A stretch of DNA of 64,000 bases from Bacillus litorisediminis (lineage in GTDB: Bacteria > Bacillota > Bacilli > Bacillales > JC228): positions 112,816 through 176,815 of the forward strand of contig NZ_JAKZKT010000004.1 in assembly GCF_022808645.1 (NCBI RefSeq), read 5' to 3'. The position numbers and the translations under genes are program-made. Position 1 is the first letter of the stretch. Each line of letters starts with the position of its first letter. Positions 18,673 to 28,050 of this stretch are shown one piece after another. Below the pieces are notes generated by a model. The model was not told the DNA's origin. It was given only the letters and a program-made list of their open reading frames with translations, and made no database searches.

Positions 18673-19566
18673 CTAAGCACGGGGATGAAATTGTTTGTAA
18701 ACATCCTTTAATCTCGCTTTTGAGACGTGCGTATAGATTTGTGTTGTTGAAATATCAGCATGGCCGAGCATTTCCTGGACAGCCCGCAAGTCAGCCCCAT
18801 TCTCTAACAAATGAGTGGCAAACGAATGCCGCAATGTATGGGGCGTAATAGTTTTTTCAATTCCAGCGGAAGAAGCAATTTGTTTTAAAATTTTCCAAAA
18901 ACCCTGCCTTGTCAAACGATTTCCATGATGATTTAAAAAGAGCGCTTCTGACCTATTTTTACGATTAACAAGTTTTGGTCGCCCCTTTTCCAAATACTCT
19001 TCCAATGCTTCTTTTGCTTTAGAACCAAGCGGTACAATCCGTTCCTTATTCCCTTTTCCGATACATCGGACAAACCCTAGCATCGTATGCACATCCCCAA
19101 TGTTCAATCCAATCAGCTCACTGACCCGAAGTCCGGTTGCATACAACACTTCAAGCATAGCTCTATCCCTTAAGGAAAAAGAGTCACCCTTGTAAGACGC
19201 ACTTAGCAATGCTTCGACCTCGTCTAAATTTAATACCTTTGGCAGTGTTTTTTCTTGTTTAGGCAAATCAATATGTACAGTCGGGTCATGATCTAGCTGC
19301 TTTTCCCGCAATAAAAATTGGTGGAAAGAGCGGATTGAAGAAATATGTCTGGCAATCGTTTTCGAAGATTTACCTGAATCCTTTAAATGTGCCAAAAATT
19401 TCATTATGATTGGTCTTGATACATCCTTAAGCGAATCCATCTTTTCTATGGTTTGCAGATATTGGGTGTAAGCCCGTAAATCCCGATGGTACGATGTGAT
19501 GGTATTATTGGATAGCCCTTTTTCAACCCTTAAAAAATGGATAAAATCCGCAACTAAGTATTTCAA
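18673..19566 (-). CDS. xerD: Tyrosine recombinase XerD
   Basis: XerD works with XerC at the dif site to resolve chromosome dimers. The 297-residue protein has the N-terminal SAM-like core-binding domain and all catalytic residues: R147 ([10 protein letters not shown]), K171, H243 and R246 ([19 protein letters not shown]), H269 and nucleophile Y278 (TQIYTHV). It is just after yqzK and in the B. subtilis position where the gene is also called ripX. No neighbouring mobile DNA suggests it is an integrase. Confidence 0.96.
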   Translation of the reverse strand: MKYLVADFIHFLRVEKGLSNNTITSYHRDLRAYTQYLQTIEKMDSLKDVSRPIIMKFLAHLKDSGKSSKTIARHISSIRSFHQFLLREKQLDHDPTVHIDLPKQEKTLPKVLNLDEVEALLSASYKGDSFSLRDRAMLEVLYATGLRVSELIGLNIGDVHTMLGFVRCIGKGNKERIVPLGSKAKEALEEYLEKGRPKLVNRKNRSEALFLNHHGNRLTRQGFWKILKQIASSAGIEKTITPHTLRHSFATHLLENGADLRAVQEMLGHADISTTQIYTHVSKARLKDVYKQFHPRA

Positions 19567-19571
19567 CCTGA

Positions 19572-19802
19572 TTACTCCCCATGTAAAAAAAAGTATATAA
19601 TTCGTTCATATCCGCTCAACATGACCGGATCATCTTTTGTTTCAAAAACCTTAACTGCTGCACCATCCGGTTCATCATACTTTTGATAGTTTTGATATTC
19701 CTGATGTACCCATATCATACCATAGTAAAATAAAATCGTGCATAATGTGAATAGCAGAAAAACCTTTAATGTATTCAAAACGAGCCTGATCCATTTTTTC
19801 AT
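19572..19802 (-). CDS. yqzK: YqzK family small membrane protein (DUF4227)
   Basis: A 76-residue protein with one N-terminal membrane helix ([20 protein letters not shown]) and a soluble tail of about 45 residues. The ATG at 19802 is chosen because GGAGG precedes it; earlier in-frame codons lack a ribosome site. It lies between fur and xerD, as in B. subtilis. Function unknown. Confidence 0.85.
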   Translation of the reverse strand: MKKWIRLVLNTLKVFLLFTLCTILFYYGMIWVHQEYQNYQKYDEPDGAAVKVFETKDDPVMLSGYERIIYFFLHGE

Positions 19803-20007
19803 TAGCTTGTCCTCCAGAAACACAGAGTTTAAGATCGCGGTAAGGCAGAACTCTATTAATAACAACCTATGCCAATAGAGGATGAAAATATACGTCTGGA
19901 GGGGATGAATTGTGGGAAGAGCCTTATTTTATTTTTGATTCTTGCTGCAGCTGGAAGGTTACCATCTAATTTGGAAAGCGAAAATCGAATATATATTGGC
20001 CTTGAAA

Positions 20008-20047
20008 CGCAAAAAAACCCTTTTCCGTATCCGAAAAAAGGTTTTAT
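20008..20047 (-). terminator. Terminator after fur
   Basis: AAAACC-TTTTTTCGG and CCG-AAAAGGGTTTT form an A/T-rich hairpin followed by Ts on the minus strand, six bases beyond the fur stop. The interval 19803-20007 holds nothing I can support. Confidence 0.7.
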
Positions 20048-20052
20048 GTAGC

Positions 20053-20499
20053 CTATGATTCTTCTTTATGGCATCTGTGGCAAATTCCATGAAAGGTTAA
20101 ACGATGATCTTTTATTTTAAAATTAAAGTCGCGTTCCACAATTTTTTCCACGTCTTCGAGGAGGTCCTCCTGGATTTCATCAACAGATCCGCATTCGATA
20201 CATACGAGGTGATGATGAAAATGAGTGGCTCCTTCTCGTCTCAGGTCATATCTGGATACCCCGTCACCAAAATTAATTTTGTCGACAATCTTTAGCTCGG
20301 TTAGCAATTCAAGTGTCCTATACACGGTTGCCAGACCTATTTCAGGGTATTTCTCTTTTACGAGGAGGTACACATCTTCTGCACTCAAATGATCCTCTTC
20401 ATTCTCTAACAGCACTCTTACCGTTACTTCCCGTTGTGGCGTAAGTTTATAGCTGGCAGAATGAAGCTGCTCTTTTATTCTCTCAATTCTGCTTTCCAT
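20053..20499 (-). CDS. fur: Ferric uptake regulator Fur
   Basis: Fur represses iron-uptake genes when loaded with Fe2+. The 148-residue protein has the winged helix (LTPQREVTVRVLLENEEDHL, IGLATVYRTLELL), the metal-binding ATHFHHHLVC region and two CxxC pairs (CIEC, CHRC) for structural zinc. The ATG at 20499 follows GGGAGG. A PerR-like operator lies directly upstream of its promoter. The position before yqzK-xerD and after spoIIM matches fur rather than perR or zur. Confidence 0.95.
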   Translation of the reverse strand: MESRIERIKEQLHSASYKLTPQREVTVRVLLENEEDHLSAEDVYLLVKEKYPEIGLATVYRTLELLTELKIVDKINFGDGVSRYDLRREGATHFHHHLVCIECGSVDEIQEDLLEDVEKIVERDFNFKIKDHRLTFHGICHRCHKEES

Positions 20500-20530
20500 C
20501 ACTTGAACCTCCCTCGCCCATGTCTACTAT

Positions 20531-20558
20531 ATTATATCAAAAGGTTTGGAAGATGCAA
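20531..20558 (-). promoter_or_regulatory. SigA promoter of fur
   Basis: On the minus strand TTGCAT and TATAAT are separated by 16 bases, 32 bases before the fur start. Confidence 0.7.
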
Positions 20559-20559
20559 A

Positions 20560-20574
20560 AGAGAATTATTCTAA
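20560..20574 (-). promoter_or_regulatory. PerR-like operator upstream of fur
   Basis: TTAGAATAATTCTCT on the minus strand matches the PerR box TTATAATnATTATAA at 10 of the 14 fixed positions and ends right beside the -35 hexamer. PerR control of fur is known in B. subtilis. A Fur box is a related sequence and cannot be excluded. Confidence 0.6.
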
Positions 20575-20615
20575 TCTGTATAAAAAATTTATTATTAGAT
20601 GATATTAATTATTAT

Positions 20616-21272
20616 TTAATATATATTATCAACTAATCTTTCCATGAAAAATGGCGAAATAAATGCCTCGGTTGCAGCTGCACCTACCAATAAACACAAT
20701 GCAGCCACAAATGTAAGAATATATGATGAAAATAGCGGTGCGATGGGCTGATGGATTTGAACAAACTGCCTTTTCACAAGTTTAAATGACAGCGTGATCG
20801 CCATGACCGCCATCATGATTAAGACGGGAACGGTGATTAAGTTTTGCGGCAATACGGAAACGAATGAAAGAAAAAAACCTTCCCAGTTCAGCTTATACAC
20901 TAAAAATCCGACTGTAAACCCAATCACTACTCCTTTCATAAACAGGATAATCAGAATAATAGGAACCCCTATTATAGACACACCTAATATAAAAATAAAT
21001 AGAATAAGCTTGGCATTATGGAAAAGACTTTGAAAAAACATCTCTCGGCCATTTGCTGTCTCCCCTTCTATCACGGTCCCGAAAAATTGGTTTAAATAAT
21101 AGAAGAGATCTTCCTTCTGGGAAAAAGAAAGACTATTAACTACGATGGCTCCAAATACGATTCCCATTAAAAATAATATCGTTACAAACAAATAAATAGA
21201 GGAATGCTGCTTTAAATGAAAAGCAAGAGTGGTTTGCTGCATCTTACGGCTAAATCGTTTTTTCATCTTCAT
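20616..21272 (-). CDS. spoIIM: Stage II sporulation protein M
   Basis: SpoIIM is a mother-cell membrane protein of the SpoIIDMP complex that drives septal wall remodelling and engulfment. The 218-residue protein has about five membrane helices and the family core NAKLILFIFILGVSIIGVP followed by KGVVIGFTVGFLVYKL. A GAGGAGG site lies 11 bases before the ATG. It is transcribed toward fur and placed as in B. subtilis. Confidence 0.95.
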   Translation of the reverse strand: MKMKKRFSRKMQQTTLAFHLKQHSSIYLFVTILFLMGIVFGAIVVNSLSFSQKEDLFYYLNQFFGTVIEGETANGREMFFQSLFHNAKLILFIFILGVSIIGVPIILIILFMKGVVIGFTVGFLVYKLNWEGFFLSFVSVLPQNLITVPVLIMMAVMAITLSFKLVKRQFVQIHQPIAPLFSSYILTFVAALCLLVGAAATEAFISPFFMERLVDNIY

Positions 21273-21419
21273 TTTATATATGGCCTCCTCTTAAACACTT
21301 ACTTAATCGTATGAGCAAATCTAGTTAAGTATTCCATGTATCAAAAAAAAATAGAGTTGCTAGATTGTGCCAATTTCAGTAAAATAGCTAGAAATCTAGT
21401 AAAAATGGAGGCGCTGAAA

Positions 21420-21980
21420 ATGAAACAAACATTGATTTCGTTTCCCGAAAAAATTGAAACTCAACGGCTTTATATCCGCCCTCCTCAGCCGGGAGACGGA
21501 GAAAAGGTCCAACAAGCAATAGCTGCCTCTCTCAATGAATTGAAGCCTTGGCTTCCTTTTGCACATGCGGTTCCTTCGCTTGAAGATGCTGAAGATAGTG
21601 TCAGAAGAGCTCTGGCAGAGTTTATTAAAAGAGATGATATCCGGCTCCATATTTTTCGTAAAGAAGATAATGAATTCATTGGGTCTACTGGTTTTCACCG
21701 AATAAACTGGAAGATTCCTAAAGTAGAAATTGGCTACTGGCTAGATACCCGTTATACTAAAAAGGGATACATGGTTGAGACAGTAAACGCTTTAGTGAAC
21801 TTCGCCTTTCAAGAATGGGATGTCAAGCGTATCGAGATTCGTTGTGACCCGAGGAACAACAGCAGCAGAACCGTGGCCGAGCGTGCAGGATTCACATTAG
21901 AGGGAATTCTGCGAAATGATTCATTAAGTGCAGACGAAAGTGAAGTCAGGGACACTTGTGTCTTTGCAATTACACAATAA
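21420..21980 (+). CDS. GNAT family N-acetyltransferase, RimJ/RimL type
   Basis: A 186-residue GCN5-related acetyltransferase. It opens with the RimL-type motif IETQRLYIRPPQPGDGE and has EIGYWLDTRYTKKGYM, then RIEIRCDPRNNSSRTVAERAG. Close relatives acetylate ribosomal proteins or small molecules; the substrate cannot be read. The ATG at 21420 has GGAGG eight bases upstream, so the longer frame from 21336 is not used. It is a single plus-strand gene between divergent spoIIM and convergent yqxK. Confidence 0.85.
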   Translation: MKQTLISFPEKIETQRLYIRPPQPGDGEKVQQAIAASLNELKPWLPFAHAVPSLEDAEDSVRRALAEFIKRDDIRLHIFRKEDNEFIGSTGFHRINWKIPKVEIGYWLDTRYTKKGYMVETVNALVNFAFQEWDVKRIEIRCDPRNNSSRTVAERAGFTLEGILRNDSLSADESEVRDTCVFAITQ

Positions 21981-22015
21981 AAAAAGAAGGATATCTGCTT
22001 TAGATATCCTTCCCC
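21979..22015 (-). terminator. Terminator after yqxK
   Basis: GAAGGATATCT and AGATATCCTTC form an 11-bp stem followed on the minus strand by seven Ts. It also sits directly after the GNAT stop. Confidence 0.85.
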
Positions 22016-22016
22016 G

Positions 22017-23189
22017 TTACGTTTCGGTTACCTTCCCATAGCGGCCGCCACCGCCAGTTTCGAGAGTCAATGTGCCATACCGGGCTGCTAAAATAAAGGT
22101 TGTGACCTTTTCGCCAGCGACTTTTCGTAAATCTTCTTCCGTTGCAAAGTGTAACACGTTCATTTCATTTCCAAATGCAGAAATGAGCTTTTTCAATAGT
22201 TTTGGCCCGATTCCGGGCAAGTTTTCCAGAGGAACCTGATGGAAGTAAGGCGGTTTTCTAATCTCATTTACTTTTTCTGTGCTTCTTAATTCCTCAATCC
22301 GCTCCTTAACACCTTTCACAATCCGTTTGTGCCCGCAATACGGACAAGGCTCCTCAATGGAAGTAACCTGCTGAAAACAATTCGCACAAACAGTCTGATG
22401 ATATTTTCCAATGCGGGGGTCTAATCCATAATTGGCTTCAATAAACCGTCCTTCCAAACCTTTAATAGCAAGAACAAGCTCTTTATAGCTTAGTTCCTCC
22501 ATCTGCAATTTTTGATATTCTCTTCCCATTTTTTGTAATGAATGTGCATCCGAATTTGTTAAAAACGGGTATTTTCGGATTTCTTCTATTTGATATGCCA
22601 TTTCCGTATTTGAGCTCAGCCCCAATTCAACGGCATCAATCTTTTCAGGATCCAATACCTCAGTCAGACTTTTATGAACCCCTTTTCCAAAAAGACTTTT
22701 AAATGGGGTAAAAATATGGGCCGGGATAAAAAGGCCATCCAGTTCCTTGACGATTTCTTGCAATTCTTTTCCGCTTGCGTAGGCTCGCTGTGAACTTAAA
22801 TGAATGTTGGTCACCCTTTTTTGGAGCCATTTTGAAAACTTCGCCATTTTGTCTACATACGGGAAAAAACATAGGATATGGATCGGGCCACTTGAGAACT
22901 CATCATAAATCTCTACCTCTGCCCCCATTATGAGAAGAAGCGAATCACTCGTAACCAACCCGCCATCCTTGTGCTCCTCCAATTTACCTTGCTGAATGGC
23001 AAATTGGATATCTTCCAATACACCAGGAGAATGACAGTCAATGATACCTACCACATCTAATCCCTTCTCTTGCTTGGCATAGTCTAGGATTGATACTAAT
23101 GTGAGGTTATCAGAAGCTGTGATTTTGACAGCCTGATTCCGGCTTGTTCGTCCTATATGAATATGGAGATCAGCAAAAAAAGATCTCAT
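22017..23189 (-). CDS. yqxK: Endonuclease Q family protein YqxK
   Basis: The 390-residue protein has a PHP metal domain (ADLHIHIGRTSRN at the start, VVGIIDCHSPG, TNSDAHSLQKMG), a four-cysteine zinc ribbon (CANC ... CPYC, around residues 270-290) and a C-terminal helix-hairpin-helix (LENLPGIGPKLLKKL). This is the architecture of endonuclease Q, which nicks DNA 5' of deaminated bases in archaea and some Bacillus. The ATG overlaps the nudF stop by four bases, suggesting an operon linking nucleotide and DNA damage clean-up. Confidence 0.9.
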   Translation of the reverse strand: MRSFFADLHIHIGRTSRNQAVKITASDNLTLVSILDYAKQEKGLDVVGIIDCHSPGVLEDIQFAIQQGKLEEHKDGGLVTSDSLLLIMGAEVEIYDEFSSGPIHILCFFPYVDKMAKFSKWLQKRVTNIHLSSQRAYASGKELQEIVKELDGLFIPAHIFTPFKSLFGKGVHKSLTEVLDPEKIDAVELGLSSNTEMAYQIEEIRKYPFLTNSDAHSLQKMGREYQKLQMEELSYKELVLAIKGLEGRFIEANYGLDPRIGKYHQTVCANCFQQVTSIEEPCPYCGHKRIVKGVKERIEELRSTEKVNEIRKPPYFHQVPLENLPGIGPKLLKKLISAFGNEMNVLHFATEEDLRKVAGEKVTTFILAARYGTLTLETGGGGRYGKVTET

Positions 23190-23740
23190 TTTTTCATAAG
23201 CTCCTTTAGCTTCAAATAAAGAATGGCATAAGCAGTTTTCGCATCATAAATCTGTTTTGACTCAATCATTTGTTCCGCTTCTGATAAGCTAACCTCTAGT
23301 ATATTGACAAATTCGTCTTCATCTGCAGGTAATGGATTCTCCGCCTTGGACAAACCCGTGGCTACATATACATGAATCAGTTCATCGGCAAAGCCAGGTG
23401 ATGTATAAAAAGAGATTAAGTGTTCAAGGCTTTCACACTGATACCCAGTTTCCTCTTCAAGCTCCCTTTTCGCGGTCAATTCTGGCTCTTCATTGGGCTC
23501 TAGTTTTCCAGCAGGAATTTCAACAATAGTTCGTTCAAGCGGTTTTCTAAATTGCTCCACCATTAAAATCTTTCCATTTTCTAAAATTGGGATAACAGCC
23601 ACCGCTCCCGGGTGTCTGATTAATTCCCTTTTACTAGTTTTTCCGTTTGGCAGTTCTACTTCATCTACTTGTAAGGTAATGATTCTACCTCTAAAAATTT
23701 CATCCCTATGGATTGTTTTTTCATTAAATTTTTCAGACAT
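23186..23740 (-). CDS. nudF: ADP-ribose pyrophosphatase (Nudix)
   Basis: This 184-residue Nudix hydrolase cleaves ADP-ribose to AMP and ribose-5-phosphate. The Nudix box GX5EX7REUXEEXGU is clear (GKLEPNEEPE, then AKRELEEETGY), and the neighbouring YTSPGFADELIHVYVA is typical of ADP-ribose members. It is head-to-head with mciZ and co-transcribed with yqxK. Confidence 0.95.
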   Translation of the reverse strand: MSEKFNEKTIHRDEIFRGRIITLQVDEVELPNGKTSKRELIRHPGAVAVIPILENGKILMVEQFRKPLERTIVEIPAGKLEPNEEPELTAKRELEEETGYQCESLEHLISFYTSPGFADELIHVYVATGLSKAENPLPADEDEFVNILEVSLSEAEQMIESKQIYDAKTAYAILYLKLKELMKK

Positions 23741-23788
23741 GTCGCAACTCCTTGTTTTTAGTCATCCGTTTCAATCATTCTTACTGGT

Positions 23789-23817
23789 TCTATTTCATGT
23801 TTAAATTCACATACATT
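23789..23817 (+). promoter_or_regulatory. Possible SigE promoter of mciZ
   Basis: TCTATTT and CATACATT are separated by 14 bases, resembling the SigE pattern (KmATATT / CATACAnT), about 30 bases before mciZ. The -10 match is strong and the -35 weak. Mother-cell SigE control of mciZ is known in B. subtilis. Confidence 0.5.
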
Positions 23818-23846
23818 TTACCATAATGCTTTTGGAGGCGATGGGA

Positions 23847-23978
23847 ATGAAATGTTATGTTCATGATAAAGGGGTTGTTCTTGTAGGAAAGGCATGGCAA
23901 GTAAAGATTATGCTCAAACAATATCAAAAACACTATAAAACCATGCAGGAGTGGGTAGAATCCGCAGCAGCCAGATAG
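23847..23978 (+). CDS. mciZ: MciZ, mother-cell inhibitor of FtsZ
   Basis: A 43-residue protein whose core KGVVLVGKAWQVKIMLKQYQ closely resembles the FtsZ-capping peptide MciZ (40 residues in B. subtilis), including the invariant GVVLVGKAW. It ends with a tryptophan-containing helix (MQEWVESAAAR). MciZ binds FtsZ and stops Z-ring assembly in the mother cell during sporulation. The ATG at 23847 lies eight bases after GGAGG; an in-frame ATG two codons earlier is too close to that site. Its place beside nudF matches B. subtilis. It is missed by ordinary length cut-offs. Confidence 0.88.
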   Translation: MKCYVHDKGVVLVGKAWQVKIMLKQYQKHYKTMQEWVESAAAR

Positions 23979-24058
23979 TAGTTTCTTTTATTTGCCAGAT
24001 TTTATTTTTCCCTTTACACTTCTTAGTAATTGATTCTATAAAAAGGGGATCTTGATTT

Positions 24059-24979
24059 ATGAAAAAAATTCAATTAGGAACGTCGGATTTAACGGTTTCC
24101 CGGCTTGGTCTAGGCTGTATGTCCCTCGGAACAGACGCCAGAAAAGCGGAAAAAATCATCGAAACGGCACTAGAGGAAGGCATCAATTATTTTGATACTG
24201 CCGACCTCTATGATATTGGCGAAAATGAAAAAATTGTCGGACAAGCGTTAAAGCAAGTAAGGGATCAAGTCGTGATTGCCACAAAAGTAGGCAACCGCTG
24301 GAATGAAAACAGGGAAGGCTGGTCATGGGATCCAAGCAAAGCCTATATTAAAGAGCAGGTTAAACAAAGCCTTAAACGGCTGGATACGGACTACATAGAT
24401 TTATACCAGCTACATGGCGGGACGATTGACGATCCTATTGATGAGACGATTGTGGCATTCGAAGAATTAAAGCAAGAAGGGTATATTCGCTATTATGGCA
24501 TATCATCAATTCGGCCGAATGTGATTCGTGAATTTGTAAAAAAATCAAAAATAACGTCTATAATGATGCAATATTCGATTTTGGACCGCAGACCGGAAGA
24601 AGTATTCCCGATTTTACTGGATCACCACATTCATGTGATTGCCCGGGGGCCAGTCGCAAAAGGATTGCTTACCGATCGGCTGCTGAATAAGGCAGGGGAA
24701 TCAATCAGGGAGAAGGGATATCTAGATTATACGTACGAGGAGCTTGAACAACTGCTCAAAGCTTTAAAAGATAACCTCACTAACGAACGCAGTATGACCG
24801 CGGTGGCTTTACACTACGTTCTTTCTAATCCTGCAGTAGGCGTCGTTGTTCCTGGGGCTTCAAGTGTGGAGCAATTAAAAAATAATATAAAAGCAGTAAA
24901 AGAACCTCCTTTAAGCAAAGAGGAAATACAATACATTCGCAAAATCGCGAAAATGAATGTTTATACCCAGCATCGTTGA
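24059..24979 (+). CDS. yqkF: Aldo/keto reductase YqkF
   Basis: A 306-residue NADPH-dependent aldo-keto reductase with the usual (beta/alpha)8 motifs: GINYFDTADLYDIGENE holding catalytic Asp and Tyr, VVIATKVGNRW with catalytic Lys, and DLYQLHGG with the histidine. The natural substrate is unknown. It is preceded by AAAAGGGG and follows mciZ; a strong terminator ends it. Confidence 0.92.
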   Translation: MKKIQLGTSDLTVSRLGLGCMSLGTDARKAEKIIETALEEGINYFDTADLYDIGENEKIVGQALKQVRDQVVIATKVGNRWNENREGWSWDPSKAYIKEQVKQSLKRLDTDYIDLYQLHGGTIDDPIDETIVAFEELKQEGYIRYYGISSIRPNVIREFVKKSKITSIMMQYSILDRRPEEVFPILLDHHIHVIARGPVAKGLLTDRLLNKAGESIREKGYLDYTYEELEQLLKALKDNLTNERSMTAVALHYVLSNPAVGVVVPGASSVEQLKNNIKAVKEPPLSKEEIQYIRKIAKMNVYTQHR

Positions 24980-24991
24980 AAACCTGCTATA

Positions 24992-25034
24992 AATGAAGGT
25001 GGAGCCCTATGGATAGGGCTCCACCTTTCTATTA
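24992..25034 (+). terminator. Bidirectional terminator between yqkF and yqkE
   Basis: AAGGTGGAGCCCTAT and ATAGGGCTCCACCTT form a 15-bp perfect stem with T-rich sequence on the plus strand. It also reaches the yqkE stop. Confidence 0.92.
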
Positions 25035-25247
25035 TTTAAACTTTTTCCAGTCTAAATTACTCTCATTTAGCAATTCTTCAAATGATTTATTTTTTTCCTT
25101 AGACTTGCGTACTTCCCTTTGTCTCGCTTCTTCCTCTTCCGCTTTTCTTTTTTCTATTTCTTTTAATTCCAGCTTCGTTTCTTGCATTTTCTTCAGAATT
25201 TCCGGATTTAATCGGGCTTTCAAAGAAGAATCCTGATCATTTTTCAT
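25032..25247 (-). CDS. yqkE: YqkE family protein (DUF3886)
   Basis: A 71-residue, highly charged helical protein: LNPEILKKMQETKLELKEIE followed by an EEEEARQREVRKSKEK stretch, very likely one long coiled coil, and the end SNLDWKKFK. The ATG at 25247 has GGGAGG nine bases upstream, while longer in-frame starts do not. It matches the small YqkE protein next to yqkF in B. subtilis. No function is known. Confidence 0.85.
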   Translation of the reverse strand: MKNDQDSSLKARLNPEILKKMQETKLELKEIEKRKAEEEEARQREVRKSKEKNKSFEELLNESNLDWKKFK

Positions 25248-25310
25248 ACCATCCATCCTCCCTCTCCAACAGTATACCAATATTCCTTTGGGAAAGGGAG
25301 TCTTGCAAGC

Positions 25311-25982
25311 TTAATAAGCTTCCAGTTTCACATCATCAGCGATAATCAGCTCTGGTTCCGTCGACTGGACGACATCCTCAATTGTATACCCGCTTGCCAC
25401 TTCGACGAGCTTTAAACCATCAGCTGTAATATCAATCACGGCTCTGTCAGTTATAATACGGTCTACTACCCCTTTTCCGGTTAAAGGGAGACTGCAGTCA
25501 TTTACGATTTTAGGGGCACCGTCCCGATTTACGTGCTCCATGATGACGATAATCTTTTTCGCACCATGAACCAAGTCCATCGCTCCACCCATGCCCTTTA
25601 TCATTTTCCCGGGAATCATCCAGTTCGCTAAATCCCCCGTTTTAGAGACTTCCATTCCGCCTAAGATCGCGATGTCAATATGTCCGCCTCTAATCATAGC
25701 AAATGATTCTGAGCTATCGAAATAACTGGCCCCTTCAATAGCGGTTACTGTTTCTTTACCGGCATTGATTAAATCCGCATCCACTTCCGCTTCAGTCGGA
25801 TAGGGACCAATTCCGAGCAAGCCATTTTCCGATTGGAGCACGACTCTTTTATTTTCGCTTATATAGTTGGCAACGAGTGTAGGCATACCGATCCCAAGAT
25901 TGACATAGAATCCATTTTCAATTTCTTTTTCTGCCCGTTTTGCGATTTGTTCTCGTATGTTTTTCTTATCAACTTGTACCAT
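25311..25982 (-). CDS. scoB: 3-oxoacid CoA-transferase subunit B
   Basis: With subunit A this moves CoA from succinyl-CoA to acetoacetate. The active-site glutamate is in [12 protein letters not shown], and the glycine-rich stretch [17 protein letters not shown] is typical of subunit B. The 223-residue length is normal. It lies 14 bases after scoA, which follows a thiolase, so acetoacetate can be activated and split to acetyl-CoA. A butyrate-acetoacetate CoA-transferase is an alternative specificity. Confidence 0.92.
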   Translation of the reverse strand: MVQVDKKNIREQIAKRAEKEIENGFYVNLGIGMPTLVANYISENKRVVLQSENGLLGIGPYPTEAEVDADLINAGKETVTAIEGASYFDSSESFAMIRGGHIDIAILGGMEVSKTGDLANWMIPGKMIKGMGGAMDLVHGAKKIIVIMEHVNRDGAPKIVNDCSLPLTGKGVVDRIITDRAVIDITADGLKLVEVASGYTIEDVVQSTEPELIIADDVKLEAY

Positions 25983-25996
25983 AATCCTGTCCTCCT

Positions 25997-26686
25997 TTAG
26001 CTTAATACAGTTAATCTTTCTATTCTTTTTTCTTGAGTGCCTTGAATAATTCCCTGAACATAAATACTTGGTGTGTGGATCTGATTCGGATCTAATTCAC
26101 CAGGGGTATAGAGCTCCTCTACCTCAGCAATTGTTACTTTTCCGGCTGCTGCAATCATTGGATTAAAGTTGCGTGCTGTTTTGCGGTAAATAAGGTTACC
26201 CATCGTATCTCCTTTCCAGGCCCGGACAAGGCTAAAGTCTGCTGTATAGGCTTCTTCTAATAAATATTCTTTTCCGTTAAAGATTCGTGTTTCTTTCCCT
26301 TCCGCAATCGGAGTTCCGACTCCGGCCGGCGTATAGAAAGCGGGAATCCCGGCACCGCCGGCTCTAATTTTTTCAGCCAATGTTCCTTGAGGAACTAATT
26401 CTACTTCAATTTCACCTGACAATACTTGTCTTTCAAACTCTTTATTTTCACCTACATAGGAACCTACCATCTTCTTAATTTGTTTATTTTGCAGAAGTAA
26501 CCCTAATCCCCAATCATCTACTCCGCAGTTATTAGAGATAACCGTTAAGTCTTTTACGCCTTTTTCAACTAAAGCTAAGATTAAATTTTCCGGAATCCCG
26601 CATAGGCCAAAACCTCCAACCATAATCGTGGCTCCGTCATGAATATCTTTGACTGCTTCTTGGAAACTTGTAAAAACTGGTTTCAT
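25997..26686 (-). CDS. scoA: 3-oxoacid CoA-transferase subunit A
   Basis: The 229-residue alpha subunit has the N-terminal [19 protein letters not shown] and the [20 protein letters not shown] motif of the family, with the conserved [12 protein letters not shown] segment. It begins immediately at the thiolase stop and precedes scoB, which suggests one transcript thiolase-scoA-scoB. Confidence 0.93.
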   Translation of the reverse strand: MKPVFTSFQEAVKDIHDGATIMVGGFGLCGIPENLILALVEKGVKDLTVISNNCGVDDWGLGLLLQNKQIKKMVGSYVGENKEFERQVLSGEIEVELVPQGTLAEKIRAGGAGIPAFYTPAGVGTPIAEGKETRIFNGKEYLLEEAYTADFSLVRAWKGDTMGNLIYRKTARNFNPMIAAAGKVTIAEVEELYTPGELDPNQIHTPSIYVQGIIQGTQEKRIERLTVLS

Positions 26687-27895
26687 CTAAATTTCCTCCT
26701 TATTCCATTCCGCGTTTTCTATTATGGTTGCAACCCCTTGACCGCCGCCAATACATAAAGTGGCAAGGCCAAAAGTGCCTTTTCTTCTTTTTAGCTCATG
26801 GATTAAAGTGACAAGAATCCTTGCTCCGCTTGCTCCAATTGGATGTCCTAAGGCAATCGCTCCGCCATTTACATTTAAAATGTCATGATTAAACTTAAGC
26901 TCCCGGTCCACTGCAATTGACTGGGCGGCGAAAGCTTCATTGGCTTCAATTAATTGCATATCGGACAACTGTAATGATGATTTTTCTAATGCCTTTCTGA
27001 CAGCAAAAACTGGGCCGATCCCCATAACACTTGGATCTACACCTGCTGATGCATTCGCTTTTATGAATACAAGCGGTGTAAGGCCAAGCTCTTCACATTT
27101 TTTCCGGCTCATGACAACAACAGCGGCCGCTCCATCATTAATGCCCGATGCATTTCCTGCCGTTACACTCCCGTCTTTTTTAAAGGCAGGTCGTAACCCT
27201 GCAAGCTTTTCTTCAGTAGTCCCTTTCTTTGGGTATTCATCTGTATCGAATAGAATCGGTTCCCCTTTACGCTGCGGGATGGCAACAGGAGTAATCTCTT
27301 CTTTAAAAACACCCGCCTCAATAGCATTAATCGCTTTTTCCTGGCTCTTAGCCGCAAAACTGTCCTGCTCCTCTCTCGTAATTTGATATCGGTCACATAA
27401 ATTTTCAGCCGTGATGCCCATATGATAGTCATTAAAAGCACACCAGAGTCCATCCTTAATCATGGAATCTATCAGTTTTTGATCCCCCATCTTATATCCT
27501 TCACGGGCATTTTGCAGCAAATAAGGGGCTTGACTCATATTTTCCATCCCGCCTGCAACAATGATGTCTGCATCCCCAGTAAGGATTGCCTGTGTCGCTA
27601 AATGGACCGCTTTCAATCCAGACCCGCAGACTTTATTAATGGTCATTGCCGGGACTGATTCAGGCAAACCAGCTTTGATGGAAGCCTGTCGAGCTGGATT
27701 TTGTCCTAAACCCGCCTGCAATACATTCCCCATAATTACTTCATCTACCTGGTCAAACGGTACTCCCGCTTTTTCAAGGGCAGAACGGATGACAATTGCA
27801 CCAAGCTCAGGTGCTGATATATTTTTTAGGCTTCCGTTAAAACTGCCAATGGCTGTTCTGACAGCGCTTGCAATAACGACTTCGTTATGTAGCAT
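26687..27895 (-). CDS. Acetyl-CoA C-acetyltransferase (thiolase)
   Basis: A 402-residue type II thiolase, which cleaves acetoacetyl-CoA or condenses two acetyl-CoA. The acylated cysteine is C90 in [34 protein letters not shown] and the second catalytic cysteine in [10 protein letters not shown] are intact. The ATG at 27895 follows AAAGGGGAACTTGT; the frame extends upstream without support. It is first in a catabolic operon with scoA and scoB, divergent from HMG-CoA lyase. Confidence 0.95.
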   Translation of the reverse strand: MLHNEVVIASAVRTAIGSFNGSLKNISAPELGAIVIRSALEKAGVPFDQVDEVIMGNVLQAGLGQNPARQASIKAGLPESVPAMTINKVCGSGLKAVHLATQAILTGDADIIVAGGMENMSQAPYLLQNAREGYKMGDQKLIDSMIKDGLWCAFNDYHMGITAENLCDRYQITREEQDSFAAKSQEKAINAIEAGVFKEEITPVAIPQRKGEPILFDTDEYPKKGTTEEKLAGLRPAFKKDGSVTAGNASGINDGAAAVVVMSRKKCEELGLTPLVFIKANASAGVDPSVMGIGPVFAVRKALEKSSLQLSDMQLIEANEAFAAQSIAVDRELKFNHDILNVNGGAIALGHPIGASGARILVTLIHELKRRKGTFGLATLCIGGGQGVATIIENAEWNKEEI

Positions 27896-27996
27896 ACAAG
27901 TTCCCCTTTCCTGTCTGTTTCTTGTACTTGTAATACATAATTGTTTCGATTCAAATGTTAAAATTCCTCTAATTTTGTCAATTTTTCTAATAAATC

Positions 27997-28026
27997 TTGC
28001 CATCCAATGAAAAGGCTCGCTACAAT
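27997..28026 (+). promoter_or_regulatory. Probable SigA promoter of the HMG-CoA lyase gene
   Basis: TTGCCA and TACAAT are separated by 18 bases, about 25 bases upstream of the coding start. Confidence 0.6.
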
Positions 28027-28050
28027 TGTATGTAAGGGGGTAGAAGGTTC

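Noticed and set aside
18673..19566. Phage integrase interpretation of the tyrosine recombinase
   Set aside because: Sequence and neighbours (yqzK, fur, drm) match housekeeping XerD; no attachment-site repeats or phage genes are nearby.
19869..20051. Plus-strand 60-codon frame and a shorter TTG-start frame between yqzK and fur
   Set aside because: The long frame runs through the fur terminator; GGAGG is too close to its inner ATG, and the TTG frame gives a 19-residue peptide without familiar features.
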